Positions 11,561 to 23,600 of a stretch of 64,000 bases of DNA are shown one piece after another. The stretch lies in contig JAKOON010000014.1 of assembly GCA_022577435.1 (NCBI GenBank), positions 863,001-927,000 on the forward strand, in the 5' to 3' direction. The first letter of the stretch is position 1. Each line of letters begins with the position of its first letter. Position numbers and translations under genes: made by a program. The notes below the pieces were generated by a model. It had not been told where the DNA came from. It did not search any database and worked only from the letters and a program-made list of their open reading frames with translations. The stretch is from Embiotoca jacksoni (Eukaryota > Chordata > Actinopteri > Embiotocidae).

Positions 11561-12892
11561 GTCTCAAATGCAGCAGCGTCTCACCCTCCTCCACCTGAAG
11601 ACACAGGACTTCTTCTAAAAGCACAACAGAGTCTCAGAGTTTGGGATTCACCACTTCCAGCTTCTTTAATGAAGTTTTTGCCGCTGATCCAAATACCACA
11701 CACCCATAATCCAGAACTGATCTCATCACAGCGATATCAATATTTTTCATTGCAGACCTGCTGGCTCCCCATTCTGACCCTGTTAGACACCTCATCACAT
11801 TTAAAATATTCATAACTATCCTCTATCCGCTCATTCCATGTTAACTTCTCATCGAACCACACACCTAGAAACCTACAAACTTCCACTTGTTCAATCTTTT
11901 GTCCGTACATCTTTATCTGAGCATCAACTCCTCTCTTTCTAGTAAACCACATTGTTTTAGTTTTTCCCACAGAAAACTTGAATCCCATGAATAAGACCAT
12001 CGTTCTACTTCATTCACAGCCTCTTGTACTTTCCCTTTAATATAGTTTATGTTCTTCCCCCTCTTCCACAATGCTCCATCATCAGCAAACAGGGATCATT
12101 CAATATTTTTTTTTTTGATTTTATACACTTTATTAATCCCCGAGGGGAAATTATATCCCCGTGACCTTGAAGGAACACATCATTTATCATGATGGAGAAC
12201 AGTATCGGACTGATTACACCACCCTGAGGTGTCCCGTTCTCTACCGGGTATCTTCTCCATAGTGCTGTCCCAATTCTGACTTGAATAAATCTGTCAAGTA
12301 AAAAGTCTTTAATCCAATTATATACTCTGCCACCTATTCCCATCATATTTAATCTAATCAACAACCCTCCTTCCAAACCATATCATACGCCTTCTCCACA
12401 TCAGAAAACACCGCCATCACTGCCTCCTTATTTACCTGGGCTTTTTTGACTTCTGTTTCTAAACAAATAATTGGGTCCATAGTTCCTCTGCCTTTCTGAA
12501 ACCCACTTTGATGAGGTGTTATCATTCCCCTGGTCTCCATATAAAATGTTAATCTGTGCTATCATCCTCTCCATAACCTGACCTACATGAGATGTTAGTG
12601 CTATGGGTCTTTAATTTGTTGGGTTTGATGAGTCTTTACCTGGTTTCCTGATTGGGATCATCACAGCTTCTTTCCATGAACTCTTCAGTCTCCCCACTTC
12701 TCAAACCTTATTATAAAACAATGACAATGTCGTCATCGCTAACCTACCTAGATGCTTCAGCATTATATTACATATTTCATCCTTCCCTGGCGATGTCAAT
12801 CCAGCTCTTTCTATTGCTCTTTTCAATTCTTCTGAATTAAATGGTGCATCAAGTGGACTGTTAGTATTGTCTCTTCTTTCAAGAATACAGTT

Positions 12893-13756
12893 AATTTGTC
12901 AGAGTACATTTTACTGAAATTGAAAAAAAATGTACTCTAGAAAATACAGTATAACATTTGGTCCCAGTCTAAATATCGTCAAATTTACTCTTGCCTCAGA
13001 GTTAATAATTCAGAGTATTTTTTACTCTATTCAGTGTTTATATTTAACTCTACATGATAATTTACTCCATGTAGCATAAATTGAAAACAACTCTACTGCC
13101 ATTTCACTCAATTTAGAGTTATATTTCACTCCATTTAGAGTTTCACTTTGTACATTTCACTCCATATAGAATTAAATTTCACTCTATGGAATTGGATTCA
13201 ACTCTATATAGAATTGAATTCCATTCAATATATACTTAAATTGTGATTAAAACCTGTGATAACTTACTCTGGAAGGTTATCTTTAAACTCAACAAGTTAA
13301 ATAAATCAGATATCAGTATTTAACAAAGCACACTTTATTTTGAAAAAAAAAATATAATAAATGTACAATACATCAAAACTGATATTTTACAGAATACATT
13401 AAGAAAATATAATTGGACCTCTGTAAAATGAAAAATAAAATGTTGGCCTTTTCACTCCTGAATACGACATCATAGGAAACAGTATGGCACAATAAACAAA
13501 CTTGCGTCATCACACCTGTATGACATTTGTATGTCAAAACTCCCTCCAGAGTACAATTCAGGTGTCGACAATCCACCTGGCGTTAATATGTCCATAAAGC
13601 GTGGGCGTGGCCACACTGTTTTACTCCAATAGATTTTATTCTGAATATTTGCTCGACTGGCTCCCGGTAGTAATTACGCTCCAAAATGATGAAATATTAC
13701 TCCTTTGGAGGAAAATAATAGTAACTCTGGAAAAATTACTCCCCTATTTTTCCTGT
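12893..13756. mobile_element. ACTCT-rich element inserted in the LINE
   Basis: LINE coding sequence stops at about 13757 and resumes at about 12893 on the minus strand. In between is AT-rich DNA crowded with ACTCT, its complement AGAGT, and close variants, for example TTTAGAGTTATATTTCACTC. It encodes nothing recognisable. The two ends carry similar ACTCTGGAAAAATTACTCC and GAGTACATTTTACTGAAATT motifs in opposite sense. It looks like a non-autonomous DNA element, but exact ends and a target-site duplication could not be fixed by eye. Confidence 0.6.
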
Positions 13757-13960
13757 GTACCAGGATGAGCTGTTCTCTTCCTCTCTTGTTGATTTCCCAG
13801 TTCTGCTGCAGTAATTCCGCCAGCTTTCCCTTTTTGCTTTCCGAATGATTCTCTGAACTCTTGCTTGTTTGTATTGTATTAAATTCTGGAAATTGTGATC
13901 TTTTTTTAATAACTTAAGAGCTTTGTTTCTTTCTTCCACCGCCCTCCCACACTCATCTGT

Positions 13961-13975
13961 CCACCAGGGGGCAGC
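13961..13975 (+). promoter_or_regulatory. CTCF-like core motif inside the LINE
   Basis: CCACCAGGGGGCAGC fits the vertebrate CTCF core consensus. On the opposite strand the same bases encode part of the LINE motif APWWTDECG. Occupancy is unknown. Confidence 0.5.
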
Positions 13976-14713
13976 CTTTCTTTTCATCCTTCCTTTACTT
14001 TTAGCAATTGTTTGATTTGCTGCTTCCAGTATTGTAAATAAATGTTGTATCAATCTCCTCAATATCTTCATTTAAGTCTATTTTTATTTTTCTATTCCTC
14101 AAAATCCAGCACAACATAATCACTGTCTCTCCTCATCCCATCTCGTTACCTGCAGCCTTCGGGCTCCTTTTAAAGTTCCTCCTTTAAGGGTTGCTTTAAT
14201 TTCCTCCATCGTGACTCTAACCCCCCAAATCACTCCTTACTCCACCTACTTTCTCTTCGGATGCTGTTTGTGCTCACTACTTTAAACCGCCCTATTTCTT
14301 TAATCCTGTTTGCTCTTCATTTCAACATAATCAACAAATTTCCGTGCTTCAAAACTTTCGCCATGAGAATATCTCCAATCTGATTTTTTAATACCGGGCT
14401 GATGGAGGAAACCTCTCTCTCCTCCAAACCTCAGAATCATTTTAAACTCCGACCCGTCTGGACCCTCCGGTCCTCCACCACTTTCTCCACTACTCCTGAG
14501 TGATTCACTACATTTATTAAACTGGTACTTTACAATAACAATAAACAATCATGTTTAGTATAAAATAACAAATTATAATTTTTCTTTTCAGTTTATCGAG
14601 AAATCAATAATGAGCAGCTGATACAAGTCATGACGTGATCAAGAAATTGCTAACTGTCACTTTAAGGCTTTTTTTTTTATATCGCCACCAACCACCGGTG
14701 AGGGAAGATGCTG

Positions 14714-14728
14714 CGTTGCTTAGCAACG
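14714..14728 (+). promoter_or_regulatory. RFX X-box upstream of styxl1
   Basis: CGTTGCTTAGCAACG is a perfect palindrome matching the X-box consensus (GTTGC, short spacer, GCAAC) bound by RFX factors. It lies about 140 bp upstream of the styxl1 start codon, a typical position for RFX sites of ciliary genes. Regulation is inferred. Confidence 0.6.
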
Positions 14729-14855
14729 GACTAACAACAGCTGTGCTGGCTGAGGACAGCGTGCTCCCTCTTGGAGGCTTTTTCACGTTCACGTTCATTC
14801 TCTCTTGATATTTAGTTTTCTGTCCGACTGAATCTTCGTCGTCGTTGTTCTCGCG

Positions 14856-17840
14856 ATGGCTGAAATCGTGTCGTTGGAGCCGATGGAGCTCTTCAACCTC
14901 CTGAACCAGCGGCGCAGCGTGCCGAGGCTGGCGGAGATCAACTACCTGTGTTTGATCGGTGAGAGACGGGAGTAAGGCCGTGACCGAGAAGTCCAGAACC
15001 GACTGGAGTCTCTCGGAGTCCAATTCAAGACGAACTGAGTCTGACTTGTGTCGTACTCTCTTTTTCTAGATGCTCGTGAAGCCCAAGATTACTACGCAAG
15101 TCACATCGTGGTAGCCAAAAATGCAAAAAAGGTACTTTTTCACATGTCTGTCTCACTGATGGCTACAAATGGACAGAAGTTTGGCTTTTTGGAGAAATTT
15201 AATGCTAAATTTAAAGTTAAATAAATGTATTTAAATAAATTCAAAAAGTAGGTTGTGTGGTTCCCCACTAAAACATGTAATATTCCACATTGTAGATACC
15301 TTTTCACACTCTGCTGTCATCCCTGATCAGATACCTGATAAGATGGAAATAAAAATAATTCATGCAAAATTCAAGCAATCTCTGCAATATTTGTGGAAAA
15401 ATTCCCCCGATTGTTCCGCAAAATGTTGAATCAACAGAAGCTGAAGAAAATGTTTACGGCATAAAGTCACCTCTCCAAACAAAACTGGATTTATGAACAA
15501 AAATAACTGGTCGTTTAAAATCAACGAAGCTTTTCGACCTCTCATCACTTCAAACTCCGCAAATTACATTGAATTTTTGGAGAAAAGACGCCACAAAACA
15601 AAACATTTTGATCGTAACAATTACAAAATACTCGTATTTTTTTTTTTTTTTATTTCAAAACCAACCAAAATTCCTCCAGGCGTGTCGGACGTTTTGTGTC
15701 CAACCTGTCCAGGTGATTCTTTCTAGGATCCAAATGGACTGTTCATGCTGCCGGAGGCGGTGGAGGTCGACAGCATGCAGCATGTGGTGGTCTACGACGG
15801 CAGCACCAGCAGTCCACAGGAACCAGGTACCAAACACATGTGTCTTCTTATCTGAAGAATTTGAAGGGAAAAAAAAGTATTTTCCACAATTTCCCTGCAC
15901 TGGTGTAGCAGATGAAAACTCGGAGTTCCCTGCAGACGATGGATTATATTTCAACCACAGATGTGTCGCCGTGTTTGCAGGCAGAGCCTTGGACTGCGCC
16001 CGGACGCTCGCTGAGGTCAGCCGCTTCCCGGTCGGCATCCTGAGAGGAGGCTTTCAGCTGTTCTCAGCTCTGTACCATTTTTTAAGAACCGAGAAGATCC
16101 TTTACACCATCGCGGTAAAACAAAACAAACGCACACGCCTGACCTGACGACTCGTTTTTAATCAGCAGGCGGTGCAAAGTCTGGAGAAAGCTGATTGCAA
16201 TTCAATGAAGCAACGAAATGTGTTCGCAGACAGTGATTTCTTTTGTGGAGGTGTTTCTGAGCCCACGCAGTGATTTCCAATGCAGGATTAAGGCTGATTT
16301 TAACAACAGAGTCTGGAGAAAGTTGGATCCAATTTACCGAACAGGTCAAAAATCAACATTCATCCAGTCATTTTGATTTGAGTGAAGTTTGTTTCCATAT
16401 TTGTAGTTGAAAACTCTGATTGGTGCAGACGCCCAAACTATGAGTCTACCTGCTCCAAAGTTACAGTGAGTTTGGGTTATTTAAAAATCTTGATGAATCT
16501 TTTCCAAATATTTGATATTCTTTAGATAATTAATATTTATAGAAAGGTCATTTCATTTAATGGATTGCACATTGTGCAGATGGATAATATTGCAGCCACT
16601 TCCTGTAAATAAAGTAAAGTTACACAACTCGATTTCAACACAGAATAGCAATAAATCAGGATTTCTCTGGAAATATTATTCTAATATAATTTCCATCCTG
16701 AGGTTTTAGGGACCACAGTTCAGGTTTTCACACATCTTCATCCTCATTTTTTCCTCCAACAGGATTTGATTGCGATTGATGCTTAAACATGTGTTTTAAA
16801 GTGTGTGATTCCCTCAGGAGCTGGAGAACCTGAACATGTATCCGGTGGAGGTCATCGCCGGCCTGCTGTACATGGGCGACCAGAATCAAGCCATGGACTC
16901 CGATATCCTGCGAGACCTGAAGATCAGAGCCATCGTCAGCCTCTCGCTGAGCGACCCTCTGGAGTACGGACGGACTGGAGGTTTAAAATATCGGAGAAAA
17001 TTCTGAACGTTGTTTTTAATACATGTTGAATTTCTTTTAACTCTCGATCCATAAGAGGGAACCACAGCGTCCTGAACATCCCTGTGGCCGACTCAGTGGA
17101 CTCTGATTTATATTCCAGTTTTGAAAAGATTTGTACTTTTATTGGTAAGTTGTAACAAAACTTTAATTAATAAGCGGGTTTAAATTCCTGTTTTTGGAGT
17201 TTCATTTATAGAAGTTTTGAGTTTTCAAAAAATCTGTGCATGTTTTTAATTTTGGTTCAGACTGAAGTTAAAGATTTAAACATACAGTAAAATTCACTGT
17301 GCTGCTAAAAGGTCAAAGGTCATGATATGGATTTTATCTACAATTGAAATGACTGCACTATCCATCTTCCAGGTTTTTTTTCGTTTTAAATGATCATAAC
17401 AGACAAAGAATGTAATTTTTTTTTAAATTTGAGATGAACGTAGTCGATCGGTTCATTCTCCTGTTTTCAGATTCTCGCATCAAGTCGAACTCTCGTGTCC
17501 TGATAGTTTCCAAACAAGGAAGAAGCCGCTGCAGCACCGTGACCATCGCCTTCCTGATGCACCACCTCAAGAACACACTGGAGGCAAGTGGGACTCACAT
17601 GTGCACAGATTAAAGGTCCAACGTGTGCACAGATTAAAGGTCCTCATTCTGCCAGAAGAGTCTTGAAACGCAGTTTGTTGCATTACTCTGTTGGTCTGAC
17701 TCCTCCAGGAGGCCTGGAGATCCACCCTCAGATGTAAACCCTCCATGAGGCCCAACACGGGGTTCCTGGAGCAGCTGTCTGACTGGGAGCTTCACACCAA
17801 GAGAACCAAACTGACGGACATTTCACAACCTCATTTCTAA
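14856..17840 (+). CDS. styxl1: Serine/threonine/tyrosine-interacting-like protein 1 (pseudophosphatase)
   Basis: Eight exons: 14856-14958, 15070-15131, 15727-15826, 15981-16114, 16818-16980, 17058-17144, 17471-17583, 17709-17840. The phases give 297 codons plus TAA, close to the 313 of the human protein. Residues about 1-130 are a rhodanese-like (MAP-kinase-phosphatase CH2-type) domain, with EPMELFNLLNQ and NYLCLI..DARE near the start and ALYHFLRTEKILY at its end. Residues about 135-297 are the dual-specificity phosphatase fold (ELENLNMYPVEVIAGLLYMG onward). The signature loop reads VSKQGRSR at 229-236. Valine and serine replace the histidine and catalytic cysteine of active enzymes, so it should bind but not hydrolyse phosphotyrosine, as in mammalian MK-STYX. 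Intron 7 uses a GC donor. AATAAA at 17842 overlaps the stop region, so the real poly(A) signal is probably further on. Confidence 0.94.
17310..17322 (+). promoter_or_regulatory. DR1 nuclear-receptor-type site in styxl1 intron 6
   Basis: AGGTCAAAGGTCA is a perfect direct repeat of AGGTCA with one-base spacing, the element bound by HNF4, COUP-TF or RXR-PPAR dimers. Only the motif is seen. Function is not shown. Confidence 0.4.
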
Positions 17841-19195
17841 CAATAAAAAAAGAAACTGTTTCTATGACAATGTGGAGAAAATCTAATTCTTGTGTATATA
17901 AGACTTTGTTGGGCTCCTAAATTTAAAACAGTTTTACTTCATAGTTTTGACTTAAAACCATGAAAACTCATCTTTCATTTGAAAAGAACCCCATTTTTTA
18001 ATTAGGTGCAAATTAAAGGTTCCACACCAGGCAATAGGATAATTGATTAATTAAAAGAAATTAAAGGATTTGAATGGATAATTAATCAATTTAATGGACT
18101 TTTTTTTCATGGTTTAAAGGGCTTAAAATGAAGCGAGATACCTTAAATTCACCCTAAACAATGAAAACCACGCATGAATTTACCGGGATTAGAAAATTAA
18201 GACAATTTAAGGTGTTAATTAAAGGATGGTTTACTTTTTTCTTTAATTAAGTGTATTTTTTTTCCCTTGAAAAAAAATTAACTGCACAATATCCATTAAA
18301 AAGACATTACTGATTTAAAAATTCATTAATTTATGCATTAATTATCCCTAAAATGCCATTAAAATAGATTTGTTTTATTAATATTAATGGTAAAAAGATC
18401 AATGATCTGTAGGACTGAAAATAAATGAAGGTATCAGGTTTCATTCCAAATGTAAGGGCACCAAAAGAAAGGCCCTCCTGTTATTCTGAACTGTCTGTAG
18501 GAGCTCTTCTGTTTTCTTAAATGAATAAATTAATAATGTATTCATGATTCAGGCCCCTGTTGGTCATCAGCTGTGTCTCAGTCCTGACATGGCTGTTCAG
18601 GAGGTGCCAACATTATTGGAGAGGCCAATAAAGAGAGTCGAACTAAAACAGATATAGCAGGACTGTTACATATAATATGTTGGAAAAATCTATGTACAAT
18701 AAAATAATACAATAATTGATGCAGTAAACGGGAAAGAACATTATTTTGTGTTTGTTTTTATGGTTATAAATGACAGATAGGGTTCAATGGAGTTTAATGA
18801 CAATATTGGCAAAAACGGCAACAACACAAACTTAATTATACAAACATACAAACATAAACACAACATAACATTACACCATTTATTTGTATAAGATATCATG
18901 AAGTTATACGGCTTCTCTCGTATTAATTTGCATCAGGCTGCTTTGATTTACTTTTTTTTTGTATATTGGAAACAAAAAAAAAATGAATTGATAGATTTTA
19001 AAATGTATTGTTAATAGTTTTTTATGCTCCCAAACAGTAAACGCTGATGTTTTGGGGATTTTATTGTGAAGGCGAAGACAGGAAGTCACTCTTCTTTGTT
19101 GGTGTCGCTTTGACGCTACCAGTTGAATAACTGTTGCACAGCAGATCTGGACTTTTACTCAACTCCTGGTGGTTTTATGAACTCGGGGTAGAAAC
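17841..19195. other. Intergenic region between styxl1 and tmem120a
   Basis: AT-rich DNA follows styxl1 with several AATAAA-like signals (for example near 18420 and 18525). The last ~120 bases before 19196 should hold the tmem120a 5' untranslated region. No exon or RNA gene was recognised. Confidence 0.5.
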
Positions 19196-20320
19196 ATGTT
19201 GTTCAGTCCGACGGGTTTTTCGGAGTGTTTGCGGGAATGGGAGGATTTAGAGGAGGACTACCAACGGATGCAGGTGAGCTCAACCGTTTTAGGAGAGCAC
19301 CTCTTGAAGTGTGGCCCGAGCGAGGAAACGAGCCGTGTGGGTGGGAGGGCACCGCGAGGGCCGCCCTCAGCAGCCGGGGATGACTGCCTTCAACAGCCGA
19401 CATTAAAAGTCAAACTAAAAGTCAAAGTCAAAGTCAAAGTAGATCACAGCGTGGACAGCTGCCTTCTCTCCTCACCGGAACCTTTGTTCCACTTGTCCCA
19501 ACACGACGCTGTTTTGAGGAAGCACCGGAAGGGTTTTGGAGACAGCTGAAAGTCAGTTGATGAGTTTGAGAAGTCTTCAAACCCAAAAACTATAAACTGG
19601 AATTAATGTCATGTGGAAGTAAAACATGTTTTTATCAGCTCAACTTGAAAGAAAGTGAAACTCTTCCGTTTGGAAATACTTTTTCTTTTTGAGTATTTAT
19701 ATTTTAAACTTTACATTCCTACATTTATCCACATTTAACTGACAGCTGTAGTTACAAGATACTTTTCATGTGTTAATTTAAATTGCAAAATGTTGGCCAA
19801 GTTCATAAACTAGTGTTTTAAAGCAGTGGTGACATTTCTCATTTAAATAACTGTTTAAAAAAACGGATGTTTATCAATAAACAATCTTTCATATTATAGT
19901 TATTATTATCAATTATAAGTGTAGCTCCCTCCACCTCCAGTAGCTGCAGTAATAAAATAATATTCATGCTTGTTAACAGTGTTGATATGATGATGTAATA
20001 CATAAGAAATATTTTTATTTTTTACTTACTTTAACAAGTTGCGTCAGATTTATTTACATAACATATCAAACTCAGCGGCGGTCAACAAAAGTTCTGCGTG
20101 TAATTAACCAGGATTAAAACAATCAGATTAATTTATACATGAGAGGAAATAATTAGTAAAGGGTGATAAATGTCTAAAATATAGAAAGAAAACAGCCAAA
20201 CCTCACAAATATAAACACAATATTAAAATTCAATCTGTGGAGAGCAAGAGACACATTATCATCTAAAATATGATTAAAATTACAGTTTAATCACAAAAGC
20301 CCAATAAAAAATAAATCCTA

Positions 20321-20351
<31 letters not shown>

Positions 20352-20631
20352 GACTTTTATTTTACAACCTGCAAAGATAAATGTTCACCTGCTCGAGCGG
20401 AGATTCACTGGCAGCTTTTTCGTGTCCTCCCAGAGTTGCAGGTTCGATCATAATTAAAAATGAAAACCATAATGAATGTATTTCTCCTCCACAAGGACAC
20501 TCATCGTCTCTACAAGCAGAAGCTGGAGGAAGTGAGTCGGCTGCAGGAGAGCTGCTCCACGGCCATCGCACGCCAGAGGAGGAAACTGAAGGAGCTCACG
20601 GGGTCGCTGGAAGGGCGAGTTTTTATTATTA

Positions 20632-20664
<33 letters not shown>

Positions 20665-23600
20665 CAGAGCGTTTCTCTTTGTGTTGGTGGGGGTCACGTG
20701 TTTCTTTATCATCGAAATTCAGAAAAATCTTGTTGGTTATTATGTCGACAAAAAGTTCTGAATATCCGTCTATTTATTTGAGCTTTTAATCTATTTTTTT
20801 CTTGCATTGGTCTGAAATAGTTTTTTCTTTTTTTTACTTTGTTTTTAAATTTTCTTTTTGAATTGCTCTTAAAATTTTTGTTTTGGCCTATAACTGTCTG
20901 TCCTATTATTCTTATTGTTGTTATTACTACTATCTGGCCTGTCAATCATCTGTTAATCCCTTTGAACTGCACCTGACTGTATAAAACGTGCTGTATAAAT
21001 AAAGTTTGATTCATTTGTTTTGAAAGCTTAGACGTCCGGAGAACCAGATGAGATCTGTAATCGACCCTCTCGGTGTTTTGGAAAACAACATTTAATAAAT
21101 ACCTCTTAATGTTTTTGTTTTTTTTCTTTGATCAGATGCAAAGAAAACCATCCGACACCCAAACTGAGTCTGGAGGACGCGGACGCCATCGCTGACATGG
21201 AGGACGCCATCAAAGACAAAACGGATGCTTTCTCCGAGATGGAGGCTTTTCTCCCAAAGAAGAACGGGTAAGGAGGAGTCTGTCGCCGTGACGATGAATC
21301 TGAGAGAGCTTGATATTAAAAGAGAAAACACGTTGTTGTTGTTGTTTTTAATCTGGGTCTACTTCTTGTCCAGGTTGTACCTCACTCTGGTTTTAGGGAA
21401 CGTCAACGTGACGCTCCTCGACAAACAGTCAAAGTGAGTCGCAAAAAAACTATTTATGTTTTTAGGTTTTTTACGTGTCGTCGTCACGTTTGAATCGTCT
21501 CTCGTTTTTTGTTTTTTCAACGAACAGATTTGCCTACAAAGACGAATACGAGAAGTTCAAACTGATCCTCACCGTCATCCTCTTCGTCTTCTCCTTCACG
21601 TGTCGCTTCTTGTTCAGCTACAGGTATAGACACAATATACACAATATACACAATACAAACAATACAAACAATGTACACAATATAAACAATATACACAATA
21701 CAAACAATATACACAATACAAACAATATACACAATATAAACAATATACACAATACAAACAATACAAACAATGTACACAATATAAACAATATACACAATAC
21801 AAACAATATACACAATACAAACAATATACACAATATAAACAATATACACAATACAAACAATACAAACAATGTACACAATATAAACAATATACACAATACA
21901 AACAATATACACAATACAAACAATATACACAATATAAACAATATACACAATACAAACAATACAAACAATGTACACAATATAAACAATATACACAATACAA
22001 ACAATATACACAATACAAACAATATACACAATATAAACAATATACACAATAGACACAATATACACAATATACACAATATAAACAATATAAACAATATACA
22101 CAATACAAACAATATACACAATACAAACAATATACACAATATAAACAATATACACAATAGACACAATATACACAATATACACAATATAAACAATATAAAC
22201 AATATACACAATATAAACAATATACACAATATACACAATATAAACAATATACACAATGTACACAATATACACAATATAAACAATATACACAATATAAACA
22301 ATATACACAATATACACAATATAAACTATATACACAATATAAACAATATACACAATACAAACAATGTACACAATATAAACAATATACACAATATACACAA
22401 TATACACAATATACACAATATACACAATGTACACAATATACACAATATAAACTATATACACAATATAAACAATATACACAATATACACAATATAAACTAT
22501 ATACACAATATACACAATATAAACTATATACACAATATAAACAATATAAACAATATACACAATATAAACAATATACACAATATACACAATATAAACAATA
22601 TACACAATATAAACTATATACACAATATAAACAATATACACAATATACACAATATAAACAATATACACAATATACACAATATAAACTATATACACAATAT
22701 AAACAATATAAACAATATACACAATACAAACAATATACACAATATACACAATATAAACAATATACACAATATAAACTATATACACAATATAAACAATATA
22801 AACAATATACACGTTTAAATATTAGTACGTGTTTACAGCAGCGTGTAAGTCAACATTTCTGTGATTTTTGTTTCAGAGCTCTCGACGCGCTCTTCAACTT
22901 CCTGTTGGTGTGGTACTACTGCACGCTCACCATCCGGGAGAGCATCCTCATCAGCAACGGCTCCAGGTCTCCAGCTTCACTTCCTGCCTTATTTAGTTTA
23001 TTATTGCGTGATGTTAATAAATAATTTAGTCGTATTGGAGTCTTCGTTGGGTCGTTGTGATCCAGCGGGATCTTGTTGAACGCAGCGCAGCGATGCACAC
23101 GGAGCGGGAGGCGGCGACGACCTTCACAAGGACGTATTCAGAGGGACAAAAACTCAAGTTAACCAACAGCTGACAAAGCTAACGGCCAGCTAACATAGCT
23201 AACAAAGCTAACAACCCTCTGACGCCTCAGAAGGTCCCGGGGGAACTCGGTGTTGACAGTCTGACTGGGGGACGAATTCACGGTTGCACAACGTCAAAGA
23301 AATCTGCTGTTTCTCTGCTCCAGTTTCAGGTTTCCATGGTGACATCACTAATGTTCACGTACCAGCGGTCACGTTAACGTTGATCAAGAGACGACTCTGA
23401 ATTCTTCCTGATGAAGGTAGTTGATCCTCCGGTTGCATCGCTGCGCTGCGTTCAACAGGAACGTACGACCACGTCGCCGTCCTGTCCGTCCAGCAGGACT
23501 CCGTCCTGTCTCGTATCGTTGAATGTCCTCCGTGTCGTTTCAGGATCAGAGGTTGGTGGGTGTTCCATCACTACGTGTCCACCTTCTTGTCGGGAGTCAT

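Larger units (their letters stand above)
11560..14590 (-). mobile_element. Degenerate LINE retrotransposon (I/Jockey-like)
   Basis: Read on the minus strand the order is as follows. An ORF1-like start lies at about 14520-14300. A fragment with APWWTDECG and KQARVQRIIRKAKRESW lies at about 14070-13757, and an inserted element at about 13756-12893. Reverse transcriptase pieces follow: FSDVEKAYDMVW (12540-12358), ENGTPQGGVISPILFSIMIN (12376-12160), FADDGALW (near 12090), and a C-terminal part with KTKTMWFTRKR and FLGVWFDEKLTW (12000-11800), fading by about 11560. The frame is broken several times. A ~60-bp block containing TTAATCCCCGAGGGGAAATT splits the region before the FADD motif. Most of ORF1 and the endonuclease is missing. 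The element cannot be autonomous. The clade call is from motif style only. Confidence 0.88.

Noticed and set aside
21475..22818. Very long open frames on both strands across the 9-bp array
   Set aside because: The unit is three codons without a stop, so all such frames are forced by the repeat. The array lies in an intron between two correctly phased tmem120a exons.
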